Assembly: GCF_000204055.1 (NCBI RefSeq)
Contig: NW_006768825.1
Span: 200,239 to 264,238, forward strand
Direction: 5' to 3'
Source: Melampsora larici-populina 98AG31
Taxonomy: Eukaryota; Basidiomycota; Pucciniomycetes; Pucciniales; Melampsoraceae
Length of the DNA: 64,000 nt
The notes below the pieces were generated by a model. The model had not been told where the DNA came from. It did not search any database and worked only from the letters and a program-made list of their open reading frames with translations. Shown one piece after another: positions 1 to 11,431 of the stretch. Each line of letters begins with the position of its first letter. The stretch's first letter is position 1. The position numbers and the translations under genes are program-made.

Positions 1-2530
1 TTGTATGAGAGTTTGGTATTACCTTTTGGACTCGCCAACGGACCAGCGGTTTTTCAGCGTTTCATACAGGATGTGTTGCATGAAGTACCTTGATGTGTTT
101 TGTTTTGTTTACTTAGATGATATCCTCATCTTCTCCAAGGATGATGAATCGCACGCCGAGCACATCGAGAAGATTCTGCAAAAATTGCGCGACCATAAGC
201 TGCAGGCTTCTCCTTCGAAGTGCGAATTCTTCAAAGAACAGGTAGTATTTCTGGGTTTTGTGGTATCAACGACGGGGTTACGTATGGACCCAGCTAAATT
301 GTCCACGATAAAGGAGTGGCCTTACCCCACTAACGTTGCGGAACTTCGCCGATTTTTAGGCTTCACTAACTTCTATAGGCGATTTATTCCCCGTTTTTCT
401 GCCGAGGTTTCTCGTTTGACAGATCTTACGAAGAAGGACGCCGACGTTGCGGCAGGTCTCGCGGATACTTCGACGCAAGGAGCTTTTGCCTCGCTGATAG
501 CGGCATTTACCTCAGCCCCTTTTCTGAAGCATTTTGACTTCGAAGCTAAGCGTGTCTTGCAGGTTGACGCTAGCGCGTATGCTTTTTCTGCGATCCTCTC
601 GCAGCCGGATGAAGCAGGAAAACTAGTTCCGGTTTGCTACTATTCCAAGAAGCTGACTCCCGCTGAGGCTCGCTGGCAAACGCATGACCAAGAATTGGGG
701 GCGATTGTTGCCGCCTTCAAGGAATGGCGCTCTTGGCTGATGGGGTCTAATGATCAAGTGGTGGTTTTTTCTGATCACGCTAACTTGCGTTACTTTATGG
801 ATGGCAGGTCGCTTACCCCTCGGCAATCACGATGGGCAGCTTTTCTTTCTTCTTTCAATTTTGTGATTATGCATACTCCAGGGAAACAAAACCCTGCGGA
901 TCCAGCATCGAGGCGTCCGGACTTTGTCGACGGTTCACCACCAGCGCCTCTGGTTTTGTTCAAATCCTTGGAAGGGAGTCCTATCGATGCAATCCAAATC
1001 TCGGAAGACAGAGTCCAATTCGACCTAGCTTTTGCGCGGCTGTCGGACGAATGCTTGTCTAAGATCAAGGCCACCTACGACGATGCTGAGGTTGGGGCCG
1101 GCAGAAGTCCCGGGTTGCAGTTTGCTGATGACATTTGGTGGCACAGGGGTCGAGTGTTCGTACCGACGCGTGTTCGGTCCGAAGTATTGGCAGCTTATCA
1201 TGCTAAGCCTCTATCGGGTCATTGGGGTGTAGCGAAGACTGTTGATTTGCTTTCACGATCCTTCTCATGGAGAGGAATGCGACTTGATGTTTTGAATTTC
1301 GTGCGAGTTTGTCGTAGTTGCCAGCAGGTTAACAGGGACTTGAGGCCGCGGCAAGGTTCAATGATGGCATTGGCGATTCCGGAACGTCCGTGGTCCACAA
1401 TTGGGGTGGACTTTATTGTTAAGCTACCTTTGTCTGATGGTTTCGATTCCGTCATGGTTGTCGTGGACCACTATTCAAAATCTGCTCACTTCATTAAGGC
1501 GCGCGAGAAATGGTCGGCTACGGATCTTGCTAACGCTTTCGTAGATCACATTTTTCGGTTGCATGGGTTGCCGGACAAGATAGTTTCCGACAGAGGTTCG
1601 GTCTTTATGAGTGCCTTTTGGACGTCGGTTTGCAAGCTTTTGTGCGTTTCGCCAGCTCCATCCACGGCATTTCATCCGCAGACGGATGGTCAGGTGGAGC
1701 GCTTGAACGCAGTTTTGGAAGACTACCTTCGCCATTTTGTTAGCGAAAAGCAAAGCGATTGGACTCGGTGGTTGCCGCTGGCGGAGTTTGCTCATAATAA
1801 CTCAGTTTCCGCATCCACGGGTTTTTCCCCTTTTTTCGCTTGTGCAGGATTCCACCCGCGATTCAATTCCTTAACGAACGCTTCGAGTGTGCCTCGTGCC
1901 GACGACTTCGTGCGACATATGCAAGACATCCAAACGAAACTGGAAGAACACTTGTCAAATGCCAAAGATAGGCAAGCAGAGTTTTATAATAACGGTAAGC
2001 GCGTGGATGTGACATATTCGCCAGGGGATTTGGTGTGGTTGTCCAGGAAGTTCATCAAGACAAGGAGAACTTCGACGAAGCTGGATTATCGCAGGATAGG
2101 TCCGTTTGAGGTTGTTCGTATGGTGGGTAAGAACGCGGTGGAACTTGCATTGCCGCCAGAATATGCCAGGTTGCATCCAGTGTTCAATGTCTCCCTTGTG
2201 ATGCCAGTGTATGATGCTACTAATGGATCAACTTTACTCCAACCGCAGGAAGATCCATTGCAGGACGTTTTGAGCGCGAGGGGCGTGGCTAGGTGGTTGT
2301 CAGTGGAGCTAATTTTGAATCATAGGTGGACAAATCGAGGTCACGAATATTTGCTGAGGACGGAACCCTCAGGTGTGAATGACGCGTGGGTCCATCTGCA
2401 ACACATTTCGAGAGGGCTAGATGTCTTTATTCAAGGGTATCATGAGTTGCATCCGCAAGAAGTGCGACCCTCTTGGGAAGTTTTTGAGGACGCTTCGCGC
2501 CCAAATTTGGGTTATTTGGCTGACGTTTAG
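1..2530 (+). mobile_element. Ty3/Gypsy retrotransposon, 3' part of pol (RT end, RNase H, integrase, chromo-like domain)
   Basis: An open frame runs to the stop at 2528-2530 and covers the end of a Gypsy polyprotein. In order it shows the reverse transcriptase active site YLDD (about nt 113), a connection region with LGFV, an RNase H domain beginning near VDASAYAF (about nt 560), an HHCC integrase zinc finger (about nt 1197-1330), and an integrase core with Asp in GVDF, Asp in VSDRGS and Glu in DGQVERLN (about nt 1400-1700). A chromodomain-like tail begins with VELILNHRW (about nt 2305). The upstream RT motif [15 protein letters not shown] (nt 20-63) is in frame 1, while YLDD and everything after it is in frame 2, so there is a one-base shift near nt 85-91. 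The element starts outside the window. Family assignment is firm; activity is unlikely unless the shift is a sequencing error. Confidence 0.93.
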
Positions 2531-2599
2531 TAAGAACGTTATGGTATATGGCTGATTACTTTTGTGATGAATAAAGATTTCGACGAAGACGGTTAGAGT

Positions 2600-2865
2600 T
2601 GTCATGCGCTTTTCTAAATTATCTTTTACAGGACGCGACAAAGTAGTCATGGACTTGTGTTTAGCTCAGCATTTCGGTTATGTGATGACATCATGTTTTC
2701 AATTATTTCATCTTTAGTGATTACATTATCTTAATTTCTTTAGTATTTATATAGAGTTGTCATTTCGCTTCTATTATCTTTCCTCTTTCTCTATCGAGTT
2801 TTCTTGTTACTTTACAATCTTCATTCTTTATTCTTTGGGCAAAGAAATAAATACAAACGCTTACA
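2600..2865 (+). repeat. Possible 3' LTR of the Gypsy element (boundaries tentative)
   Basis: Just after the pol stop a segment opens with TGTCAT, contains a TATA-like TATTTATATAGAG near 2745 and an AAATAAATAC signal near 2845, and ends near TTACA. The 12-mer TAGAGTTGTCAT occurs at 2594-2605 and again at 2752-2763. The partner 5' LTR is outside the window, so neither boundary can be proved. Confidence 0.3.
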
Positions 2866-3011
2866 GGAATCATCTTAGGAGAGGTTCCGGATTCAATACT
2901 TAGGAGTCTTGAGTTCTTAAACCATAAGCCAGATCACTACACCTTGAGTGTCAGTGCTAGACAATCTCATATATCCGTTGCCAGGGTTGTGATCAAAACA
3001 AGGAAGCCTCA

Positions 3012-3180
3012 TTTGACGGCAAGCCTGTATCCAAATTCATCAAGATAAAGTGTAGGGTCCTTCAGCATATCCTTGATGAAACTACACTCCTCTGCTGAGA
3101 GAAGCCAAGGAGATCCACAACAGCTGAGAATTTGGTTTGGGGATAGTACTTCTTGAAGGAAATTCTGATATGCCGGGGTT
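3012..3180 (-). pseudogene. Decayed Tc1/mariner-type transposase, N-terminal helix-turn-helix part
   Basis: On the minus strand one frame reads a segment containing WLLSAEECSFIKDML followed by PTLYLDEFGYRLAV and then a stop. The combination of a leucine-rich 'LLSAEE..FI..ML' helix and 'PTLYLDE' is characteristic of the winged-helix part of fungal DDE (Tc1/mariner-like) transposases. Nothing recognisable continues on either side, so this is a relic. Confidence 0.55.
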
Positions 3181-3383
3181 TTATCCTATAGGAGCTTCAC
3201 TAACATAGATTAGCTAAGGGATCTCAAGATGGAACAATTACAAACATTTGACTATCAGAGTAAGTCCAATGATTGATTTATTCAAGCAAGATCCAAGAGA
3301 GTTTGAGAGATGATTTCAAATGAGACTGAGAATTAATGGGATGTGAGAATGAAATGTTGAAGTCAATAACATTTGGTTATCAA

Positions 3384-3463
3384 GGGAGATTGAGATCAAG
3401 GGAGATCGAGGTTGAGGGAGATTGAGATCAAGGGAGATTGAGGTTGAGGGAGGTTGAGATTGT
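3384..3463. repeat. Short imperfect tandem repeat, unit about 18 bp
   Basis: Alternating units of the type GGGAGATTGAGATCAA and GGGAGATTGAGGTTGA are repeated about four times. Apparent open frames here are by-products of the repeat. Confidence 0.7.
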
Positions 3464-6162
3464 GTTGGATGTGTGAGATGGTGATGTTTTTGTGAAATGG
3501 TGTTGGCATGGACAGGAGAGAAAGAGGAAGAGAGAGAGAAAGTAAGAAAGGGTGAGCAGGCTGTTTTGGCTGGGACAAATGGCCATGGGTTGTGAAATTG
3601 AGACAATGAATTCTAGACTATGTCATTTTTTACAGCCATGAAATCAGATTACTTATGACATGTTTTATTTCATTTCCTTCATTGATTGTTTTCTTGTATC
3701 ATGGTGATATGAGCATTAGAGAGATATAAGACTGAATGAAACCTACCACATTGTAGCTTTGTAATTTCATCCATTCTCTTTTGTTTCTCAAGCCAATGTG
3801 TGCAGCTTCTCGTGATCACACTTGTGTTCCCCAGTGTCTTACTAAGAACTCTTTTTTTGATTCCAAAGACTTGGCCTTCTACATGTGAGAGGTATTTGTT
3901 TATAGTCCTAATGCAAGTGATTTTGAAAAAATAAAAACACTACCTTTTTGGGAAGAGCTGTAAGAATTTTAATGTGTGACTTGTATAGAAGACAGTTCTT
4001 ACTAGCCTGATTCACACACTCTCCAGAAACACTTTGATTTTTCCAGTGTCACTTTGATCAAAAAACTCAAAAATTTAAATTCTGAAAAATATGGCTTGGA
4101 AGCCAGCAAACCCCTTCTGTTTGCTATTACTTGAATTACTGTTGGCAGGAGATCTAGGTTTTCACATTTTTCTATATGCTGCTTCTCTGGAATGTACCAC
4201 ATGTTGGCAAATACCATTGTAGTGGAACCAACAAAGAGTTTGTTGGTCTAACATTCTCGTTTCAGCCCTCAGTCTATGATTTTTCCAGTCCAATCAATGA
4301 TCTTCCATCTTCAGAAAAATTGTGAACTGACACAAAGCTTTGGATAATCTGCTTCCAAAGATCAACTTAATGTACAAAGAGTGTGATGTGCTAAACTCTG
4401 GTGGATGGACAGACAAGTATTTGTGCAACTTCTGCAAAAGGGGAGACCAAACACCAGCCTGTACAGACAAAATTTCTCATTTTGAACCGGTTTACAGATG
4501 TATGATGGTCAGCTTTTTATTTTTGTTTGCTCAAACATTCCACAGCAGCTGATGAATGTATTGATCCCTTTGGAAGACCATTGAGCATGACAGAATTGTT
4601 CCCATGTGATGCAGGAATAGGTCACCTAGATGGAAAGTAAAACCCACAATAAACAAAGGCCTATCAAGAGCCCCCAATCTGACCAGTCAATTTTTTGTTA
4701 TATAGCTCATAAAAAGATGCCTTGATGTGTCATTTGAATTCTGGTGCATCTTCAGATACCTTGAGATGTCCAGAGATGCTTGAGAAGTTACAAAACCTTC
4801 AAAAAATTTCACCCAAGCATACTGATCCCTTGAAAACCATTGGCTGAAGTTTCTGAATTGTCACGTAAACAAAAGTTGACTTCTGTTTTGACATGCCTGG
4901 AACCCTAGAGCCCTACTGTTGCAAGAGTGTACATTTGTTGATAAAAAAGCTACAGTTTTTATTTTTTATATTTTTATTTCCAAGAGATTGGATTTCTGCC
5001 ATCATGAAAGCCTACAACAAAACCTGTTAACCATCACCTGCTGTCCTCTTACTATGAAACTAATGGCATATGGTCCCAAAAAGTGTACCATCTGGATGCA
5101 TCTGGTTCAGGTAAAGGCCATGAAATTTTTCAAGAATGGAGCCTTCTAGCAAATATGGGATGTCATATAACTTCATGGTTCAAGGGATGTGGTGCAGTTG
5201 AAGGGACCAAACCAACCCAAAATCTTGCCTAATTGTAATAATTGACACCTAATGCAAGATATTCAATGGTCACAAATTTTGGCTATTGAACAGCTCACTA
5301 CCAAATCAACTATACTATCAGCAAGTTCAATCCAAAAGTCTTTGAAGAACTGTTGCTTTAACTGTTGTTCTATGGACATCACACCATTCTGAAATTATCA
5401 AAATGTTGGAGACCTGATAAAGTTTGCAAAGCTTGATAGAACCTGGACTATCCATCCTTGTCTTGTTGTGTGGAGAAGAGATAGTGAGTACAGGTTCTTA
5501 AGTTACGCAACCTGACTATCTTTGCTTAGGTTTGTAGGTTAGGCCGTACTTGCTGTTGACTTCTCAACAGTGAGGGTGGCCACTTCGGGTGTAAACCTAA
5601 TGCCTCTATCCTAGGACTGAAAGAATTTGTACACAAATTGCTTTACCCAGGGAGAAGCAGCCAGACAATGGGACTGGGGAAGATCCCATTTGAACCAAAG
5701 GGTGGGTAGGGCATGAAATACAGTGGGTTCAAAAAGGATCTCCAGCCCAAGGCGGAAAAGGTCTTAGGAAGTAAGACTAGAATGTGAGAAAGAGACAGGA
5801 GAGAATCAAGTGAGCCAAAATTTGATGAACTACAGACAGGAGAGAAAACACTCTTGGAGGGATTTTGTCCGCAGTCTGGATTATTATCTAATCCATGGCA
5901 GGGCCAGTGTGAGGTCCTGACACCTGTAAGCCAAGACTGTCCCTTCTGTTATCAACTGTCTGACGCGCTTGTCCTGACTTGTCATGGACAGGATTAATTC
6001 CTTGTCCCTGTGTCACTAATATACAATGAGTAACTGGATATTGATGGTCCAAAACAATGAATGAACTTCCAAAATTGGAGAATTTCTGGGGGTAAGCATT
6101 CACAAAAAACAGCTGGAGAGGGGTATCAACAAGAACTCTACTTGCTTATCACATGTCAGCTT
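3464..6162. other. Gene-poor stretch, no supported gene
   Basis: AT-rich sequence with frequent stops in all frames. Reading frames of about 60-76 codons (for example 4340-4552 and 4919-5149) show no family motif. A more GC-rich block at about 5490-5960 also lacks a coding signature. It is probably old repeat-derived sequence like its neighbours. Confidence 0.5.
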
Positions 6163-6646
6163 TCTCAAGTGTGATGGTATTGGGTGCATTCTATGCCACA
6201 AACAAGCTTGGTATAGTGATATGGAGCTGTGGAAGGATGATTTCTGAATCATGCATCAATGAAGCATGAAATCTATCATTTGACACTTTTTCAAGAATTG
6301 ATCAGAAGCACATGGTTTACCAATACTACACTTAATGACTCACATTGTTGGAATGACCAAGTTTACACTGCCAAGTTCATATGGTCACTTCAATCACTGG
6401 ACCTCAATGCAGTTGGAATCATCTGATCTCACCTTAAACATACAGTCTCAGTTGCCCATCCAGCCACTACACTGAAAATACATTCTTAGCATAACAGCTG
6501 ACACATGGAATGCTGTCCCTCCTGAGAAACTCAAGTGTTTAGTATTGTCAATGGTAGGTGGTATCAAAGTTTTTCTCAGAGTCAAGGAGAAATCAACACC
6601 CTTGCTGAATGAGCTCATCGATTTCTTGAACGACAAGCTATCTTAA
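6163..6646 (+). pseudogene. Decayed Tc1/mariner-type transposase, catalytic and C-terminal part
   Basis: Plus-strand fragments in shifting frames match the end of a mariner transposase. VMVLGAFYATNK near 6163 corresponds to the usual V-M-V-W-G-F strand. SLDLNAVGII near 6388 corresponds to the SPDLNPIE motif that carries the third catalytic residue, with Asn-Pro and Glu lost. SHLKHTVSV follows, then a C-terminal helix segment (AVPPEKLKCLV) up to a stop at 6644-6646. Several frame changes and the altered catalytic motif show it is dead. It is a separate copy from the relic at about 3.1 kb, which is on the other strand. Confidence 0.7.
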
Positions 6647-9162
6647 TATCCTCATATATACTGAAAAACAAGATTCATGAAATCATTTTCATCTATCTAC
6701 ATTGGACAAACCACTTGGATTATCCTTATTTATAATCAAATCTGTTAAAAAACATCCTATCAATTCAGATTGTTTTTAAACAATCTGTAGCTTTTTGATC
6801 ACTCACTGTGCATCTGAAGGCACATAAGAGTGTGTTCAGTGAGGTTCAACCTTAAGTGTACACTTGATGTTTTGCTGTTTGGTACATCAACTCTGGTTGG
6901 ACTTTGAGGTGTAGACCTCAAGGTTGTGCAGCCAAATTTGTCAAACTCAATATTTTGTTGTTTTGCTGGAATCTTCAGGTTGATGTGGCTAATTCTATAG
7001 ACCTCCAAGGGTCCTATATTAATATAGACATGGAGCACTGTCTTTGTAAAGAAAAAAGGAACAAAAGCCCACTGAGAGTCACTGAGACTTGGAGGAACTG
7101 TCAGCCATGAGGAGTATTTGACAATACTCCCATTGTCAGAACAACAGCACCAGCGTAAAGGGTTCTCCTGGGCAATGACAGCAAAGCTCAAAGGAGCCAA
7201 CCCTTTGCAAAGACTCAATATTGATCTGTCACAGGGTGCATCCTTTTCTGGTTTCAGTGTAGCAGATTTGAAACCCTTATGATGGCACATAAAGAAAACC
7301 TGATGTACTAGATCAGAAAGCAGTATATAAGAAATGGTTTTCCGCACCCCAAGAAAAGGGAAACACATTATTACAAACCAAAATTTAAACCTTTAGAGAT
7401 GAACCTCTATAACATTTTATGAAAAACCCAGCCAAATACTTTTAAATTAGAACTCATCTACTCGTTGTTGATTCTTCTTATTTTTCTGTCTATCATGGTT
7501 TTCCATTTAATTTGTTATCATTTATCATCTTCCTGAAAAGAACACAGTGCTTGAAATAAGACCATCTATTAACAAACTTTTGAAAGCTTCTTGTTGAACA
7601 TTATTCCTAGACCTTTCCTCCAAACTAAGAAGTGTATTTCTAGTTTTGATCAAAGCAGAATATAGACCACCCTGAGATAGGCATAATACTGTACCCATCT
7701 GTAGAAGACCTTGGATCATTCAGCATCTATCTATTGAGTACATTTTGGCAAGATTCTGAAGTTATTGATAACTAAAAGAACTAACATCTCTTGGCTCAAA
7801 TTTATCTCAATAAAGGGTTATCACCTCTATTGTAACAAAGCCCATATAACTTGTTTTAATAGGATTCATAAGCTTCATTGAGTACTGACCACTAAAAGGA
7901 CTACCTTTTATAGACTCAGGCTGACAGGAACAATCAATGAAAAAAATCACCTTGCTACGCCACTAAAAAAACTACAAAACCTAAGAGCACTGCTAAGTGG
8001 ACCAATCAAAACAAGGGGGATATGATTGACTTCTTGCTTTCTGAGAAGCAAGCAGGTAAAACAGAAGTCGAGATGTAAGCATTCAACATGGGATGAGTGC
8101 GCAAAGATGCTGAAAGGCAGTGAGCCATGTGGAAGTCTTGCAAAGACCAAGTTGTTTTCTCAAGTCCACACGCCAAACCCATGGCTTGTTATTTGAGTTT
8201 GCTTTGGGTTGTGTGTAACAAGTTTTTGTTAAATTTGTTTGTGAACAGGTACATATATGGTTTCCCTATATTAGATGGTCATCAAATCACATATCAAATT
8301 CATCAAGCATTATGTGACAGTTGTTATGGTTTTATGTGTTGTGTGGTTGCTGTCTCTGATCATCCTGTGTGATGTTTGAATCGTTTTTTCTTCTACTTTT
8401 TGTTTGATTTTCATCTTGTGCGTTTGTGACTCTCATTCTCTCATCAGGTACATTTCTCACTGTATATTGTCTATGTGTTGACCTCAAGTTAGGGCTTCTT
8501 CATCTATTCAAAGCTTAACTTGTGTGATCACAAACTAACTACAGACGTTTGTTGATTTGTGTACAACTCATACTCTAACTCCTACTTTCTATGGATTGAA
8601 ACCTGACAATGTTGGCTGTGGTGTACAGAATATCAGACATGTATTCCAAGATGAAATGTAAACACTGGCCATGTCAATGTGATTGCTCTGGTGCAATCAT
8701 TGTTATTGGCTCCCACTTGCCATGCAGCTCATCTTAGTTGTTACCTGTCCAGGATGTTGTTTTATTCCTGAAAAAGTATGTTACATACAGTTTTACTAAT
8801 GCCCCCTGAAGAAAACTACATTGTGTCCGTCCAGTCTGTACCTCTCTCAAAGGTGTTGTCTCAGCAAACAAAGATGCATACATAGTATGTATAAAAACTT
8901 GACGCAGATCCTATGCTTTCTCTCTTGAACATCCTTGGCTTTCTCTTTTTGTCTTGTCCAATAACTTTGTCAGAAGTATCTCATCTACGTACATACATCA
9001 GTCACCATTAATGTCATTTCATAATTCATATGCTGAGTTACAGAGTCACCACTGGCCAAATAGTTTTTGGGACACCTGTGGGGATAAAAACAAGCTTCTA
9101 ATACTGGCAAAGATCTACATATCAATACGGTATATATCAAGTTTGAAGCCCCTCTGGCAGCT
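6647..9162. other. Gene-poor stretch with one unexplained 189-codon frame
   Basis: No recognisable gene. The longest frame (6799-7368, minus, 189 codons) contains several Cys residues but no domain I recognise, and a 68-codon frame overlaps it on the other strand. It could be a fragment of an old element. The remainder has only short chance frames. Confidence 0.4.
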
Positions 9163-9194
9163 CTTGTGCGTTTGCGGCGCCGCAAACACACAAG
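9163..9194. repeat. Palindrome, 16-bp arms with no spacer
   Basis: CTTGTGCGTTTGCGGC (9163-9178) is followed immediately by GCCGCAAACACACAAG (9179-9194); one arm position mismatches. The similarity extends outward, since GCCCCTC at 9149-9155 pairs with GAGGGGC at 9194-9200 after an 8-base interruption. It could fold as a cruciform, or mark a head-to-head junction of two repeat ends. Confidence 0.75.
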
Positions 9195-9309
9195 AGGGGC
9201 TTAGTTAGCTTGGTGTATATGATTATGACATAGCGCCATGTGAACTTGACTTGAGGTTTCCACGTATGTATGAACCTAAGCTTAACCAAGCCTCTTGCAA
9301 TCAAGATGA

Positions 9310-9640
9310 GACCTGGACCCGGGTTCTGGCCGGATATCCAACGGATGCTCCGTCAGATCCGGATGCCGGAAAGGCCTTCAAGATTACCCGGTGGCCGGGT
9401 AATCCGGCCGGTTCGGTATTCGGAATGGGTGGGCGAAAAATAATTGCCGGATATACGCCGGATACTCCGGCTAACCGGCGAAAATCCGGCGTATCCGGTG
9501 TACCGGTTCGAGTGTCGGATGAGGGGTTTTTGAAAAAAAAACCGATTGGATGTTATCCGATCGGTGCGGATAAAACAAGATATCCGTCGATTCGGTTGTT
9601 GGAATGGCCTGAAGCCGCCGGATACCGGCCGGAGCACATC
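9310..9640. repeat. GC-rich island of interspersed TATCCGG/CCGGATA words
   Basis: About 330 bp are strikingly richer in GC than both flanks and carry many copies of GCCGGATA, TATCCGGC, ATCCGG and ACCGG in both orientations, often as local palindromes such as CCGGATATCC. Because the words lack stops, several frames on both strands stay open (for example 9251-9757). No protein family is recognisable, so I treat it as a repeat or structural element. Confidence 0.6.
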
Positions 9641-9757
9641 TTGATCTCACAAGCGCGTTTGCCGCGCTCAAACGGTCGTGAAGCCGTTATTGATAGCGAG
9701 GGCGCAAAGGAGTTCCACAGTGAAGCAAGAAACCTGGCCAACAACACGTGTGGCTGA

Positions 9758-10315
9758 AACTTGAAGATGTTTCTGGATGTTTCTGGTTTTGTGAACTCTA
9801 AATCAAGGTTATCAAATTTCCTCCCTGTCCCTCCCTCTTGCCTTACAAATGGTCCAGGAATGGGGTGTATCCTAGGCTCTAGCTTAACACAAGCCCCACA
9901 AACCGCGGCCCCCGGACAGGCTCCAGAGGATGTCTGTGCTTTGAGGAGAGAGTTATGTAATTAAGGCAGAGATGCATCAGAGGCCCAGAAGGGCCCAGAG
10001 TCAAAGTTCACTATGTGCCAGTCCACGTGCTTCGCACCTGACGTACGGTACATATGTATGTAAACATCGCGTTCATCTCTACATAGCCTCACGTGGCACA
10101 TGGGCTTTGAAGGGTTGCGAAGCAACCTACACCGGTTATTGGAATATGATTTAAAGTCACATTTGGCGTAGAGAAGTGTGCAAGCCTCCTCTAGTCAACT
10201 TGGAAACCATTTCTTGTAGAACAATCCAAAGTCGTCCAAGAAAGACATTATTGTACCGTGAGCCGTTTTGTTTCCAAGAGGCAAGTAGCTGGTAATATCA
10301 ATCAGCCTGAGAAGG
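9758..10315. other. Stretch with no supported gene
   Basis: No gene is supported. Small inverted repeats occur, for example GGTTGCGAAGCAACC near 10112 and GTGCTTCGCAC near 10028. Confidence 0.4.
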
Positions 10316-10324
10316 TATAAAAAG
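10316..10324 (+). promoter_or_regulatory. Possible TATA box (TATAAAAAG)
   Basis: TATAAAAAG lies about 305 bp upstream of the start chosen for the gene at 10629. It is the best TATA-like word in the interval. The distance implies a long 5' leader or an unseen leader intron. Confidence 0.3.
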
Positions 10325-10628
10325 GCTAAGGATTGGAGTGCTTTATTTTTCACATAGCCTCCAAAGTCTTCACCTCTGTCATAATTAGCCATAAAGACTT
10401 GTTTTTTCTTCAAAGGACACTAGATCTTCTTGATACAATTATTTTGCTTCATACAAGTCGCTGGTCGACTTTCTCTGTTGCTTTCTCTCAACCGAGTCCA
10501 GTAATATTCACTTCCTTTTGTTCTGTAAGAATTTCTTCTATTCTCAGCGAGGGATATCGATAAGATCGTGTCTCCCTATTGCACGGGTTCTGAAAGGTCG
10601 TTTCATTCTGGTTTTGGATGCAGTCGCA

Positions 10629-11431
10629 ATGGCTGTCTTAAAGATGTCGACTATCCAGCAGGTCTTCGTAGCGTTCTGTATCCTCAGCACCCTCGGCGTG
10701 TTTTCTTTGGAAATGGGGCAGTGTGCGTTACATTGGGAGATCAAAAAGGATCGCGCAGGTGAGGCTATGTTTGTCTTGGTTCTTTTACGAGCGCCATCTC
10801 CAGCGATGTCATGTAGTAACCTCTTGATCTAGATTGTACCAACTTTGGAGGTGCAAAGTACGATTGTCCGCTTTCCTCCTGCACTATCAATAACAGTGGT
10901 AAGTCTCCCTTTGTCACACAATGTAGCCCTGCACTCAATGTGATGTTTGATTCTACTCCTCCAACAGCCGCAACGACCACCAAAGGCCAAATCACATTTC
11001 ACAGATGTGCAATATATGACACTCCTTTCCAACATTCATTGAGTACGGGTTGGGATCTTGACGTCCACGCCGAAAGTTTTGATGCCTTCTACCATGCACC
11101 ACCGCATGGCTATCAACGCGGTATGAGCTCCCCATGGTTAGGTCAGTGATATGCTTACATATATCGTTGTGTGGGTCAAATTTGCTATATATTGATGGAA
11201 GCACGCAAATATATACGCTCTTCAGAGGGTACAAAAGGATCCGCGCGTGGATACCCGGGCCCCCAAAACTTCGTTTGCTTGCTCGAAAGCAACCGGGGGA
11301 ACTACCCATGTATATATCTTCATCTCAATCATATTTCTTATTCCTCCTGTCCTCATACTGACGGTATCTCCTTTGGAACAACAGTGTGCGACTTTGGGCG
11401 TTGTAAATACATGGGCCGATCAAACACATGA
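10629..11431 (+). CDS. Small cysteine-containing predicted secreted protein (138 aa, 4 exons), unrecognised
   Basis: Exons by splice signals: 10629-10758, 10833-10898, 10968-11141 and 11385-11431. All three introns (74, 69 and 243 bp) interrupt a codon after its first base, and the joined frame closes at TGA. The N-terminus has a hydrophobic signal-type stretch (QQVFVAFCILSTLGVFSL) followed by GQC. The exported part has about seven cysteines, in contexts such as DCTNF, YDCPLSSC, HRCAIYD and VCDFGRC, and is rich in His, Tyr and Trp. No family is recognised. Small size, signal peptide and cysteines fit the general profile of candidate effectors or wall proteins of plant-associated fungi, but that is inference. 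Exon 4 is the least certain because intron 3 is long. It stands first in a run of four secretory genes. Confidence 0.65.

Noticed and set aside
6799..7368. 189-codon minus-strand frame
   Set aside because: No recognised domain, overlapped by an opposite frame, in a relic-rich region; left as unexplained rather than called a gene.
9251..9757. 168-codon plus-strand frame over the CCGG-rich island
   Set aside because: Several frames on both strands are open at once because the repeated words lack stops; no domain and no splice or start context.
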